A DNA stretch of 64,000 nt. Origin: Druceiella hillmani (taxonomy: Eukaryota > Arthropoda > Insecta > Lepidoptera > Hepialidae). Numbering within the stretch: the stretch's first letter is position 1; every line of letters begins with the position of its first letter. The notes under the pieces are model-generated. The model was not told the origin of the DNA. It ran no database searches and saw only the letters and a program-made list of their open reading frames with translations. The translations under genes and the position numbers were made by a program. Positions 12,998 through 25,059 of this stretch are shown in pieces. The stretch lies in the NCBI GenBank assembly GCA_039881145.1, contig JAYKKI010000006.1, forward strand, positions 6,766,501 to 6,830,500, read 5' to 3'.

Positions 12998-14137
12998 TAT
13001 GTAATACTGCCTAATATAATTATACTAAGTTGTATTATATGTTAGAAAGTCTATATTATTGGTGAATTATGGTAAATATAATTATTTCATTATTAAAGGC
13101 TTTTTTTTATTAAACGATTATTTCATCTACAGATATAATTAAATAGCAGATGTATAAAAGTTAGAATAAAAGATACATTTTTTGTAATTGTCGTTACCAT
13201 TGCGAAAACAACTACTCGAAAACGGATTTTAATACAATTTTTATTATTATATATACTAGGATTTCAGAAATAAAGCCTGGTATGTATCACTGTAACATTA
13301 CGCTGGATAAATAACTAGAGAAAAAATATAAATACTTTAAATTATTATGATAATATACAATTTTTTTCTGTTCGTTTGCTTGTTTGTGCGAATATCATGC
13401 GAAAATAACTAAATAAATTTTGATAAAACTTTCAATATCATATATTAAAAAAAATTTGAAGTAATGTACAGTAATTATTCTCTCAATACTGCAAATATAT
13501 GCTATACGGGTATAAGTATGTTGGAAATATCTTGATAACGTTTGTGTACTTACCCAGGCTAACGTAGGCGTTTATTTTACCGCTCGCCTATTTCCTTATG
13601 CTAACATTTATTAACGTCGTGTTTTGAACTCTTTTTAGACAACGATTTTTTTTCCCTATTGGCTTTTCATGGATTGTAAGAAAATGGATTTAACGCATTT
13701 ATTCAAAGAAAATACAATACTTAAGCGTTAGAACATCCGTGTACATAATTTAATGATTTTATTTTTTAATTATACAAAATGTTATTTTATATAAAATAAT
13801 AAAATTGCACTAAAGACTACACTAGAGAATCTGTAATTCGTTTTTTGTCGATTTAGTTATTTAATATTTTATCTTTATTTTTTCAAAAAGTAAAAGTTTT
13901 TACAAGAACTTAATGCAGCGAGAAAATAGTAACAATAGTGTAATTACTTGTCATTTGTATTTTTATCTTGTTTTGACTTTTCCTCTCTTTATTACCTTGT
14001 TCATGTCGGTATTCAATTTATTAATCATAAGTTAATGTAATTATTTTCATGGATTTTTTTTATCAAACTGAATACATAATTTCCCATCATCATCACAATT
14101 GTATTATGATTTTTGAGTATGAAGCCTTAAACTTACA

Positions 14138-14190
14138 CACTAAAGTTATCAGTCATGCAATTAGTTATTGCATGACTGATAACTTTAGTG
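14138..14190. repeat. Perfect 23-bp inverted repeat with 7-nt loop
   Basis: The arm cactaaagttatcagtcatg plus caa is followed by loop ttagtta and the exact reverse complement. Pairing continues outward with a small bulge (aacttaca against ttaagtt). Unit 1 lacks it, so it arrived or formed after duplication. It could fold as an RNA hairpin or be the remains of a small foldback element. Confidence 0.9.
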
Positions 14191-14230
14191 TTAAGTTTAG
14201 GGATGTATATTTTGGTTCCGAGATTGAGAC

Positions 14231-14232
<2 letters not shown>

Positions 14233-14296
<64 letters not shown>

Positions 14297-14311
14297 TATA
14301 TTTTTTTTTTT
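14233..14311. repeat. (TA)n microsatellite with T tract
   Basis: About 68 bp of TA followed by 11 T, starting 42 bp after the perfect hairpin. Confidence 0.95.
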
Positions 14312-14564
14312 AATTATACAAAATGTGTGTGTGTTATATTTCTAGCCAGAATTTATAGGGATATTTTCTTTATCATTTTATCAACGCGAATAAAAGATAG
14401 CAAAACGTTATTATGCTCAAGAGTCAATTATCAAGTATGAATTTTGGTATAATTTAATTTCATTACGGCAAAATCTATTTTTCACAGTTGAAATCCTAAG
14501 TTTCATTTGACTCTCAACTTTTGTGTAAAATAGATCAAATACGAGTAGAAAACAAAATGTGGTT

Positions 14565-14760
14565 CAAATTGAAATTCACTTAGTGCGCTGAGTTAGACGT
14601 AACAAACAGCCGGCGTGCCGCTGATTCAACATGGCAATAAAACAAGTACAAAACACGCTTACTTGGCCGTCTGCCAGTCCGTCTAGCCGTTTCACTTTTA
14701 TCTAGCTTTTTATAACAACGATGCATGTTTGGTTTAGCGTAGGTGTAATTGATATTACTC
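14565..14760 (-). other. E4 element, copy 2
   Basis: This is the counterpart of 4930-5135. The minus-strand TATA-like ttataaaaagctagataaaag and the donor-like ggccaaGTAAGCG are both intact. Substitutions cluster elsewhere, for example in the gattcaac-ggcaataaaac part. Confidence 0.5.
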
Positions 14761-15320
14761 TTTTTATTATGTTATTTTGTACTGCAGTATTTTCGTGCAG
14801 TCTGTCACTAAGTGTGTATTAGCAGCAATAATGCAGCATCATATATTTCTGCACTGGTTTATTGCTTCGTTGTATTTCTTTTATATCTATATGTTTTTAT
14901 TTATTTTTTATTTAAGCATTTGGACCACATTACTCTCTAATGCATCTAATAAATATTTATAATATATACATATAAACTTTAAGCAACAAAGACTACTTTT
15001 TTATAACTTTTTTTTATATATTTATTTATTTATAATCTGCATTATTAATGGTTGCCAGACATCACACTCAAGATCGTGAAAGTTCATCGTTTATTTATTC
15101 CTAAAGGCAATAGCAGTATTTTCAGGCGTCTGTTTTATATATTTATTTGCTATACAAATCATTAAACTAGTTTAAATGCCGCACGGGTCTGTATGCGTTT
15201 CCATTAATTCAAAATACCATAAATATGTGAATTACCAGAAAAAAATTTAATCTTTTCACCTTTTGAAATTCAATATGGCAATTTTAATTTTGATTAAAAT
15301 AATTAAATTTTTTATGGTAA

Positions 15321-15734
15321 AATAAAATGTTAAAATTTTGCTAACAATTTTCATTTAACCCTCAGGTTATTTTGCGGGTCTAAGGTACTTTTAAATATTT
15401 GTTTTTGGCCATAAGGTAATAAAACAAAAAATATCATATAGAGATTTATTCCTTGCTGATTTGGATAAAAAAATATTATATTCGTTTATGTGACTGTTTG
15501 TCATACACAGTAATCTTAACAATTAAACCTAGTACCCTGCAAGTTGAAATAATTTATTACAGTGTGTGCTAGACCAAAAGTACTTTTGCAATAAAAAAAT
15601 ATTTTAGTCAGTTTTTAAGGGATATTTTTTGTTTTATTACCTTATCGCCAAAAACAAATATTTAAAAGTACCTTAGACCCGCAAAATAACCTGGGGTTAA
15701 GCGAAAATTGTTAGCAAAATTTTAACATTTTATT
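15321..15734. repeat. Inverted duplication, 114-bp arms around a 185-bp spacer
   Basis: The left arm 15321-15435 and right arm 15621-15734 are reverse complements with only a few mismatches. Both contain tgcgggtctaaggtac. The spacer 15436-15620 is the reverse complement of unit 1 positions about 5826-6005. The structure is arm, then reverse of (arm plus spacer), as expected from a foldback or template-switch event that replaced the original spacer. Confidence 0.85.
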
Positions 15735-15772
15735 CTTTTATTTACTATAAAAATAGTGGATGTATATATTAT

Positions 15773-15797
15773 GAAAGTTATACTGTTTTTCACTTTC
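15773..15797. other. Extra copy of the E2 inverted-repeat core
   Basis: The string gaaagttatactgtttttc and the following actttc are identical to 16626-16650, but the rest of E2 is missing. It lies 40 bp right of the inverted duplication. Confidence 0.7.
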
Positions 15798-16469
15798 ATA
15801 GCATAGCTCTTATAACAAAAAGTCAACCGCATAGACAAGAAATGCATTAAAAACTAAATAAATAATAAAATGTTTGCTCCATACAATACAGAAATCTGAT
15901 CACGCACAAGTAAGACGAGCAGACATTGTAAATAAGACGCGGCTTTTTGGGAATACGGCTGCTAGTTTGAAGACAAAGAACTTAAGAAATTTAGCGGATA
16001 TTTTTTAAATTTTAAAACGGAGCTTTTTTTTGCTTTCTGAAATTATTATTACATACAAAAAATGTAGGCGTAAGCGAAGGGCTTGATCTAATTAAACATT
16101 TATATCTTCTAACTTGGAATTAACATATTTCCCGGTTGGGCACTTTTTTTTCAAGCGCATATTAAGCTTGAAATAACGTGTTATGAATTTCCCTGCTTTC
16201 TCTAGTTTTTTAAGTGTGATTGGGAAAAAAGAACTGTGAATATCTGATGTTAACAATTTCAAGAGATACAATAAACTACACAAGGCCACTTTATGCGTAT
16301 TCTGATAGCACTCGGTCGGGTTTTCATTAAAAGTTATTGAATATGTTTTGAGGGTAGGATATGGAAAGTTTTGTACACCTAAAAGATATAAGGACTTCAC
16401 TTTTTCCGCCCTAAATGATGGGTATTTTAAAAGAAAGTAATTTGGTCACATTTCATGCTAGACGATTGG

Positions 16470-16690
16470 AGCATGACAGTTGAGAGGGGCGTTGGAGTTA
16501 TGACAGGGTTACATTATCTGACGCGAAGTGAACGGGCTGGTCATTAAAAGTTAAAGCGATTTCAGGGCGGGCGGCGGTATGCGGTGGATGCTTAGCATGT
16601 TTCTGCATATCCACAGCGTAAGAGGGAAAGTTATACTGTTTTTCACTTTCATATTTATTTGTTGGAGGTTGGTTTTCATATTCAAGATTG
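16470..16690 (+). other. E2 element, copy 2
   Basis: This copy matches 8030-8225: gacagggttacattatctga, gtcattaaaagttaaag, cagggcgggcggcgg, GTAAGAG and the inverted repeat gaaagt...actttc (16626-16650). It has extra bases (gcggtggatg) relative to copy 1, which breaks any shared frame. Confidence 0.65.
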
Positions 16691-18834
16691 CGGCACATTT
16701 AATTTTAATTCTGTTTGGATTTACAGAGTAATAATAAGCTTTCAAAAGCTGTTTTTTGTCTTACATATTTCAATAAACAAATCGTCCTACAAAATGTAAA
16801 TAAATGAATCTGAAAAATTCTCGCACAGGAAATTTAATGTAAATGGTAACCAATGTTGCCTTTTTTAATTTTAACAATCTGCATCTTTCTTGTGCATTCG
16901 TTTCCGCAAAGATAAATTATATTATTTATAAATTCTGTAAAATTCTACTTATATTCTTATATTTCCCTACAGAATGAAAATTTACATGACAATCATTGAT
17001 ATCTAAATTTATAACATTCTTATAATATATACATTGACTTAATGTTGGAACTTATTTTAAATTATTTAGGTTTATTTTTGAGAGTTTTAACTACTCAATT
17101 AACAGATTGCTAAGTTAGATTACAAAAATGGGAAATTTATTTAAATAACGATAATAAATTTTGTTGTGTGCAGGAGATTTTTGCATTGGAGAAATTAGCT
17201 TTGCCAATAGATATTTAGGACAGTGAAGGAAGATTTCAAAAATAGCTTATTTTAAATGAATTTAAAGTCAAACATACCTTTGTCTAGACCTAAAAAAATG
17301 GAACTTGATAAAATAATTTAACACTACGGTCTTGATATTCTACTGAATCTTTTTCTTTTCACGAAGAGTAAATTTATAAATGAATTCACTTATGTATATT
17401 CAATTCGGCCATAAAAAGATCTTAAAAGATTAAATGTAATAATATCTTTGCATAGATACTCACTTTTATTTATGTGCTTTCACAACATTGCAGACACATT
17501 GAACTTATTGACGAAATGAGAGCATATCCGCTATCTGCATAGTTTCTTATTTACTCTTATTTTAAATAAACAATAAATAACTTTAATTTGGTATAATAAA
17601 TATACCGTGTAAAGCTAAATATTCTATTGAAAAACTTGAACCGAACACGTGTAAATGTGTTAGTATTAGAAAAGCAATAAGCATAGGACAGCAAAGTATT
17701 ACGTGCAATTTTGTATCATAAGTAATAATAATTTTTCAAAAACTAATAAAAGCTTCGTTCAAAGTTAAAAATGAATCCCCCAAGAAAAAGTAGTTTTCAC
17801 AATTACCAGTACGTAGTTTAGCAATTAAATAGATTAAATTTTGTTTATTTGCGCTTAATATGTTAGAAAACCCGCTGTAGAGGAATGAGTAGGTGAACAA
17901 AGCACTTGAAAGCGATCAGCTTTGTAAGGTGATTTATTATTATGTTTTTTTATTGGCGATATAATAAATATAAAGATGGTATTTTCGCAAAAATGTAGCA
18001 TCATAAATTTTGCTCCTGGAAAAGATTCGTTACCGTAGTAATTGTTTAATGTTATGTGAAAATTGTGGACGAAAAATGTTACATGTTTGTTTAAAAAAAT
18101 TGTATTTTTCAACTTAATTTTAAAAGGTGTAGATGGCACTTATCATTAATCTTGTATCTAAATGTAATGAAAAAAAAAATTACATATTGAGAACAAATTA
18201 GGAGAAAGAATAGAAATTTTTTATTTTTCTTTAGTTTCACTAAAACTGGATTGAAATTTTAAAATAAACTATTTTGTTGTGGTTCTTATAGCAGGCGTTA
18301 AACGTGATGCATATTAAAAAAATATGAGATCTAGGTTAATCATATAGTTTTCCTATTGTCTCCCAGTCAGATATTACTAACACTGTGTTCTTATTGATTT
18401 TTGGTTCAATGGTTTCGGAAATAAAGGGATATGCTCTATTTTTGGTTATTTTTAGAATATTTCTTTAAATACGTAATTCGAAATGACAAAAAAACACAAT
18501 TTTAAATTTGATTGCTCACATGGCACGTAACTCATGCCATTTTTATAGGCATATATATCATAATATATATTTTCAAATATTCAAAAACAATTTTTTTTTA
18601 ATTTAGATTACTAATAAAATTATTCGAGTTTTTATTACTTCTATCGGCAAAATCGATTATAAGGCAGATACCTTCGGCTTATTCAGTAGTATAGCGGTAT
18701 TTTAAGCTATTATTCAGGGTCAATTTTTAAATAGAATGTAAACAAGAATACGTAAGTAAAAGAAAATTATGTACAAATTAGGACAGAAAAAGAGTGAGCT
18801 AGAAAGGAAAGATGTGCGTGGAAATTGATGCTCC

Positions 18835-19690
18835 CTTATATAGTTAATTTCTTTAAAAATTTAAGCAAGACATGGCTATGTTCAATGCATTGTCTTAGTT
18901 AAATAAATTAGTAATATTATTTTACTTAATTTTTTATACTAAAGTTACATTGGGAATAGCAAGAATCAATTAGCCTTGTCGTGTAGATTAATTTGATTAA
19001 GAATATAAACAATACGTGGGCTTGTTCAGTGCGTTGTGGTAGTTAAATAAATAAATCAATAAATATGTGAAGTTATGTTTTGTGATTTGGTATCCTAAAG
19101 TTATGTTTGGAATAGCAAGAATATATTGGCCTCTGTTGTACATGTAATTTAATTAAGAATTTAAGCAATACGTGATATTGTTCAATGCATCGTGGTAATA
19201 ACATTAATATATCAATCAATTTGTGATATTATTTTACGTAATTTTGTATCCTAAAGTTATATTTGGAATAGCAAGAATATATTGGCCCCTGTCGTACATA
19301 TAATTTAATTAAGAATTTAAGCAATCCATGACATTGTTCGATGTATAGTGGTAATAAAACATATTTCAATCAATTTGCGATGTTATTTTACGTGATTTTG
19401 TATCCTAAAGTTATATTTGGAATACAAGAATATATTGCTCCCTGTCGTACATATAATTTAATTAATAGTTTAAGCAATCCATGACATTGTTCGATGTATA
19501 GTGGTAATAAAACAAATATTTCAATCAATTTGTGATGTTATTTTACGTGATTTTGTATCCTAAAGTTATATTTGGAATACAAAAATTAATTGGCCCATAC
19601 AATACAGATTATTTTGATTAAGAATTTAAACAATACATGATATTGTTCAATGTTTTGTATTATTCATTGTTTGGTATTGTATATAAATAA
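18835..19690. repeat. About 6 copies of the 154-bp minisatellite (unit 2)
   Basis: Repeats start near 18850, 18995, 19152, 19309, 19459 and 19616. Each has aagaatttaagcaat, a caatgcat-like string and ttttgtatcctaaagttat. The third to fifth copies resemble one another more than unit 1 copies, which suggests local homogenisation. Confidence 0.85.
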
Positions 19691-19887
19691 ATAAACTAAA
19701 CTTTTACTTTTCTATATAAGGGAAAAGAGGTAATATATTTAAAAAAATAAATAACGAGGCCACTATAAAGTTCTGTACTCATCTTTGTAATGGTAGAAAG
19801 TGCACAAAAGTGCACCGCCCTTGTATACGAGTAACTAGATATCATTGCACACGAATATTCTGTAACAAAAAACACAGTGAACACAGT

Positions 19888-19990
19888 TTAATTAAAAGGT
19901 TACACTGAGCTTAATTTGTCGTCGGTCGCGTCATGTCTACTGGGCGGGAGCTTTTTCGGGAACGTCAATTTATTAGTAACATGTTGACAA
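19888..19990 (+). other. E3 element, copy 2 (right landmark of unit 2)
   Basis: Almost the same as 11838-11945: gagcttaatttgtcgtcggt, cgcgtcatg, gggcgggagctttttcggga. Homology continues about 150 bp to near 20145. Confidence 0.65.
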
Positions 19991-20302
19991 ATGCTTTTTT
20001 CATTTTTATTTGGTCGGTTAGCTTTGGGTCACTAGATTATGAAGAAGTTTAATATGGTTCTGTAGAAATCACGAAGGAAACGTATTTAGCATTGCTGTTG
20101 TCTCTCTGCTGATCAATTCAAGAAAATTCTCACGCAAGCCTTTAATGAAATTGGTTTAAAATATACTGACATACATATATGGTTTGTAGTTAAAATAATT
20201 CCTTAATATAATTTGTTAATATTTAATTAAGCGATTATTTTATGGCATCGATTTACATAAAACATCGATTTATTTAATGTATCGATAAAATATTCCAGTT
20301 AC

Positions 20303-20571
20303 AATAAAATATTCTTATTGAATATATTTGGCGTTAATTTTGTAGAAATTAATTATTCACAATTAAATGAAACTACGTGATGTAGTATTATTTCTACTTT
20401 TTTAAATTTCTTTATCACGACCTAGGTTTCGTTGTATTACAACATCTTCTTTGCTAATATCCCACCTGAAGATGTTGTAATACAACGAAACCTAGGTCGT
20501 GGTAAAGAAATTAAAGAAAGTAGAAATAATACTACATCCCGTAGTTTCATTTAATTGTGAATAAAATATCC
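20303..20571 (-). mobile_element. Hairpin retroposon, copy 1, with target-site duplication
   Basis: Read on the minus strand, the element begins near ttcacaattaaatgaaac and ends ccaaatatattcaata. Its middle is a long palindrome: tagtattatttctac...cacgacctaggtttcgttgt on one side and its complement on the other, around a short spacer with agcaaag. Flanking aataaaatattc (20303-20314) and aataaaatatcc (20560-20571) look like a target-site duplication with one change. A fixed 3' end with variable 5' ends among copies points to copying through RNA. No protein is encoded. Confidence 0.75.
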
Positions 20572-20893
20572 TTTAGATAAAGCGTATGACGATTAGTCGT
20601 GATATGTCTTTGTTGTCCATTTAAAATGGTTCAGACTATAGATTTGATCAGAAATAATTAGTTAATCTATGAGAGAATAAATGGTAAGTTGCTAGCGACG
20701 AAAAAAGTCTTAATATGTCGTTATTGGCTGAAAATAGTTATCAACAAAAGGATTTAGCCATACCTAACATTTTAATTTTTTTCAAAATTTTTTGCAAAAA
20801 TATTTTGTATGTTTATTTCATTTAACTAAGTAAATAAAAAAAACCTTGTCAAGCTTGAAGCGAACTCGCAGCATGAGGTTTCCATACACATGT

Positions 20894-20905
20894 GTATATA
20901 TATAT

Positions 20906-20999
<94 letters not shown>
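20894..20999. repeat. (TA)n microsatellite, about 106 bp
   Basis: Nearly pure TA with one AAA interruption. The open frames of repeated Y and I over it are artefacts. Confidence 0.97.
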
Positions 21000-21002
<3 letters not shown>

Positions 21003-21439
21003 CTATATAACTTGTACAGGCGTAAAAACAAGGTGCAGGTTTAAAACAATTGTGACATAGAATCGTTGCTATATTTTTCTTCAAACCTCTATACAGGTTT
21101 CATCGACCCTATTTTTTGGAAATTTATATTCAGCATTTGTAAAAATGGGGGAAAATTGTTTTTCACACTTTTTCCAAATATCTTGAGATATTTATTGCCT
21201 AATCTACCTATTGAGATATACTAGCTACTCTTTACAGCTAGCACTCTCAACGATATGCAGAATTATATGTAAAGAATTGAACACATTGTGTACAGAATTT
21301 TAAAAAATCGAGTAATCATTTGTCCCCATAAAATATCCATATAAAGGTTTTTGAGTATTAGCTATTATGATATGTACGAATTATATATAAAATTTCTATA
21401 CCAAGCAGTTTTTGTAAAAAACGCTGATACAGATAGGTG

Positions 21440-21500
21440 GATATACACGTGAATGATCTCGTAAGGGTTCTATTTTTCCTTTCGGGGTACGCAACTATGA
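21440..21500 (-). repeat. Interspersed repeat end (ggaacccttacgagatcat type), reversed
   Basis: The string gatctcgtaagggttctattt then ccgtacgcaac-like text is the reverse complement of the family at 6564. It is followed by AT-rich sequence with nothing recognisable up to the LINE relic. Confidence 0.5.
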
Positions 21501-21769
21501 AATAGATGAAATATGAACTTGTCACCCATATAATATTTACGTAAAATAAAGATTATAGTTACTCTTACTTAAATGTAAGCTATATTTACACGTACTTGTA
21601 AATAAACGCAAAGATTATTTATATTAAATAAATAATAAACTTTAAACATGAGCTGAAATCATACTTTGACGAATTCCTACATACTTAGGTACCTATAAAT
21701 ATTTAAGAGCACAAATTATTATAGTTTGAAAACTATTTATGTACATTAATATTATTTTAATGGTTTCCC

Positions 21770-22085
21770 TGAAGAATAGTAACGGATATGACGTAATATG
21801 ACAGTGAACTAAAGTCATCGATATACGCTAAAGAATAAGCGAACTGAAGTGGCCATGGACTGATTACCTTTGTTGTAGAACCGATGAGAGTATACAAGTT
21901 CTAGAGAGAAAACCATATTTGAGCAAACATGGTGGAGGACGCTCCCCGGTTAGATGGCACAGCGAATTGCCCAAGGTAGCAGACAGTAATTAGAAGAGAA
22001 GAGCCGAAGGTCGGTCTCAATAGCATGAATTATGCTAGGCCTATATATAGCGACGGATTGGCACGGGTTGATGATGATGATTGAT
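21770..22085 (+). pseudogene. Non-LTR retrotransposon relic: C-terminal end of the ORF and 3' tail
   Basis: Reading the plus strand with several stops gives fragments resembling the C-terminus of insect endonuclease/reverse-transcriptase proteins. They are a TDERIQVLE-like piece, then GGGRSPVRW (usual form RGRPxxRW), then a W-to-AYI stretch ahead of the stop. The 3' tail ggcacgggttgatgatgatga is a common ending of such elements in moths. The family roles (nicking the target, reverse transcription) are known for intact members. This copy is a 5'-truncated dead fragment of about 100 codons. The exact clade cannot be fixed by eye. Confidence 0.65.
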
Positions 22086-22539
22086 GAATATTATTTTACA
22101 CTATTTAAATATATTACCTAGTATGCCTCTAAGAGTGTTAAAATTATCGGAAATATTTTAAAGACCATTAAACTTATAATCTTTGCTATATTTTTTCAGT
22201 AAGTTTTAAGTAAACTTCTTTTAATACTGTTTTTTCATAATTTTGTTTATGGAATTTTCGGAAAAGCATTTTGTATATGGAATTTTCCGAAATGGTTACC
22301 AAAGGATTAAAGTATGCATAATAATAAAAATGGTCATAGATGGTGTATTTTCTTCAGACAGAAGCTATCTAAAAAGGCAATTAGCACAAAGTTTGGTACG
22401 TACCGCGTCTATTAAACTTATCTTTTCACGCGAATTATTTTGAGTCCTATTCCAGTTGGCTACGTCCAAAAAGCTCACCAATCTTGGTTTATATTTGAAA
22501 CTTTCCTCGTGAATCATTTAAATGTAGTGAGAATTCCTA

Positions 22540-22645
22540 CGTTCACATAGTAAACTGCAGTCACGTTGATAACTTTGCAGATTAAACAGTCAGTTGTTAT
22601 CTTGACTCGACGTCTTTTTCAACTTGTGAGGTAGGGAGCAAAGTT
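22540..22645 (+). other. Diverged E1-like element
   Basis: The text ctgcagtcacgttgataac, tttgcagattaaacagtcag and ttgttatcttgactcgac parallels E1 (cgcaactttgtcagttaagc, then ttgttatc). It is even closer to the opposite-strand copy at 57560-57775, whose complement reads gactgcagtcacgttcagaag and ccaattaaacaaacag. The taatacctagaaagctctct part is missing. It sits alone between unit 2 and the second P segment. Confidence 0.5.
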
Positions 22646-23119
22646 TTCTTGTAGCTAATTTATTCTATGTGAGCACATAATTAATGTTATCAGAAAAATA
22701 TAATTTTTTTATTAAATATTTTTTTATAAATATATTTCTCCTATGTATCTCTTTGCCTATTTCTTTGAGAGCATTTATAATTTAAACTTGTTGATAACCA
22801 TGTGAAAATATAAAACTATAAGTAATCTCATGTTTAAAAAAATGGTTTCGTAATATTTACAAATATTCACAAAGCAAATTTTATTAAAAAAATTGTAGTG
22901 CATATGTCAGAATTGAAGCTCAAAGAAAAGCAAAAAATGCTAACATCCGAATACTGATATAATATTAAATAAGACTGTTGGTTTGTTTGTTACAGTTTAT
23001 AATTAGTAAGCTAGACCGGAAGCGACGTAATATTTACATAAAATATAATTACTTGAGTGATCTGATATTTGTCACTGATCTTGTATCGTATTAAAAATTC
23101 GTTCTCATTTAAAATACAT

Positions 23120-23755
23120 GTCAGAACACCTTACGTATTAAGCAGACAAGTCTGCTTTGAAATAAATTTCTCCAAAATAAAGACCACGAGCAATAGCACT
23201 AACAGATCTATACTAGTTGAGACCGCGCCGGTAGAATATGTAGATAATTATTTTCATCTGGGCAAACAAATCACACTTCACTTACAATTAGACTTAACAT
23301 TACAAATGATATTTGGTAACAAATTAGAAATAGAAAACAGGATATAGTCACTTGAATAAATATTTTAACTAAAAATACTAAAAACAATAAAGCTTACAAC
23401 ACAAAGTAATAAACAAAAAAAAATACATCAAAGGGGAATGGAACGTAGCTTGTTAAATATAATTAAAATCAGAAAAAATTATACACAAAAAATAAGCCAA
23501 AAAACAAAATACCAGCCTTCTTAAATATATTCAGAAGTTGAAATGGAAATAGATCGGTCACATTGCTCGGCTTCAGGAGGAGAGACGGACTCTCCAAGTG
23601 ACATCATGGGACAAACCACTGGGGAAGCGCAAGAGAGGACGGCTATTCACAGGTTGAAAAATCAGTCTGAATACACCAAATCCAAGAACGAAAGAAATGG
23701 CTATATCTGGAGTAAACATTCCTCTGAAAGGGGGGTTCTTCCGTTATAATATTTT
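23120..23755 (+). pseudogene. Non-LTR retrotransposon relic: reverse transcriptase C-terminal region
   Basis: Plus-strand fragments in changing frames match the tail of insect RT ORFs. In order they are EINFSKIKT then VEYVDNYFHLGKQI (about 23155-23270), QRGMERSLLNI (about 23430), then WK-IGHIARL and GKRKRGRL (about 23540-23665). In intact relatives these correspond to EMNFSKTK, EYVxxYxYLGK, QRxMERxMLG, RLKWxWAGHIAR and GRPxTRW. A TAG replaces the second W, and frameshifts separate the blocks. It is a degraded insertion about 200 codons long. Whether it belongs with the tail at 21770 is unclear, since that piece covers part of the same region and so must be another copy. Confidence 0.75.
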
Positions 23756-24599
23756 ATTTATATTCAGAGAAGGACTGCATAAAACGTAATTAAATATTTA
23801 TTTTATACATGCTATAAATAAATTGTAAAATTGCTCCAAGTTTTATTAATTGCCTGAAGTGTTATAAATGCAATAATAATGTGTGATCAATTGCAATAAA
23901 CTATTAAGGCTATTGAAGAAAATGTTATAAAATATGATTAGAAATTAAACATAAACCCAATTAAATATATAATTAAAATATAATATACATGCAATAATAC
24001 GTGTTACTAAAATCGATGTATTAATATTATTAAGCATGAATATAATAAATCTCGTAATCGGGATTCTGACTTAATGCATCTTGTAAGCAGAAATGAAGCT
24101 TCCTGACGCCTCGGTATAGAGAGTAAGTATGCAAAAACAGAACGAGACGAAACGGATGTGAGGTCACGTTAGGGGACGAGCATCGATGGGGTCACGTATA
24201 CCTATGCTCTTTTAAGCTGCATATATAATCGTGTTGACACGAAAGGTCAGTACCAATAGTGCCCTGTCCGTGTTTTCTCTCTGTTGCTTAGCCGAAATGA
24301 TGCGATCTCTCTTTGTACTTTCTACCCACCTCTTTCTCTTTTATATGACTTTATATCTAATACAGAAGGTTTTCGTTTTACTGCATTAGTATGACATAAA
24401 CACATGTTCACATGTAATATCTTATTTAATTCGAGTGTCATTTTATTTTATTAATTCAAACTTCTAAATCGAATATAATAAGAATCAAGTAATCGTTTAT
24501 ATCAAGTAAAAGTTGTGGCTGATATTTTTTATGGTTTAGTCATAAATTTTAAATAAATAATTACATAATATTTTAATACTTTATTTCATTAGTGGAAGC

Positions 24600-24600
<1 letters not shown>

Positions 24601-24634
<34 letters not shown>

Positions 24635-24682
24635 GTAGACAGAAAGACAGAGAGAGAGAGAGAGAGAGACAGAGAGAGAGAT
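24601..24682. repeat. (GA)n microsatellite
   Basis: About 80 bp of GA with GACGTAGACAGAAAGAC and GAC interruptions, within the part of P copy 2 that has no match in copy 1. GA tracts of this kind can bind GAGA-type factors, but that is only a possibility. Confidence 0.95.
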
Positions 24683-25059
24683 ATTCTACCATTATACCTT
24701 TTCCCGCTCACTTAATCGCATATGAAATTAACTAATAATTATAATAATTTTTTTCAATACTTGAAAGAAAACTTCCTTTATCACGGTAGATTAACTTCGT
24801 ATCTTCCGTAATGAATATATTATGATGTACAACTCGTAACGAAACGAGAAAAACAGAACTTATCGGTACTTGGGGGAGTGAGCTATAGATATAGTTTCCT
24901 CTTTCATTGCCAGTTACTTAGTGCACCAGCGAATGGCAAAACTAGTTTGTTTCAGTTTTTGTTGTGATCTCAATTGCAGTAAAGTGTACATTCATCGTTA
25001 TGAATTATTAATATTGAAACAATTAAAGTAAGTTATCTTTAGTATTAGTGCACAAATAA

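Larger units (their letters stand above)
12150..20145 (+). repeat. Q segment, unit 2 (about 8 kb)
   Basis: This is a direct tandem copy of 2800-12100, joined within about 60 bp of its end. All landmarks appear in the same order. Differences include two extra (TA)n tracts, an inverted spacer, the loss of about 1.4 kb between 15740 and 16430, and fewer 154-bp repeats. No intact gene is seen. Confidence 0.85.
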
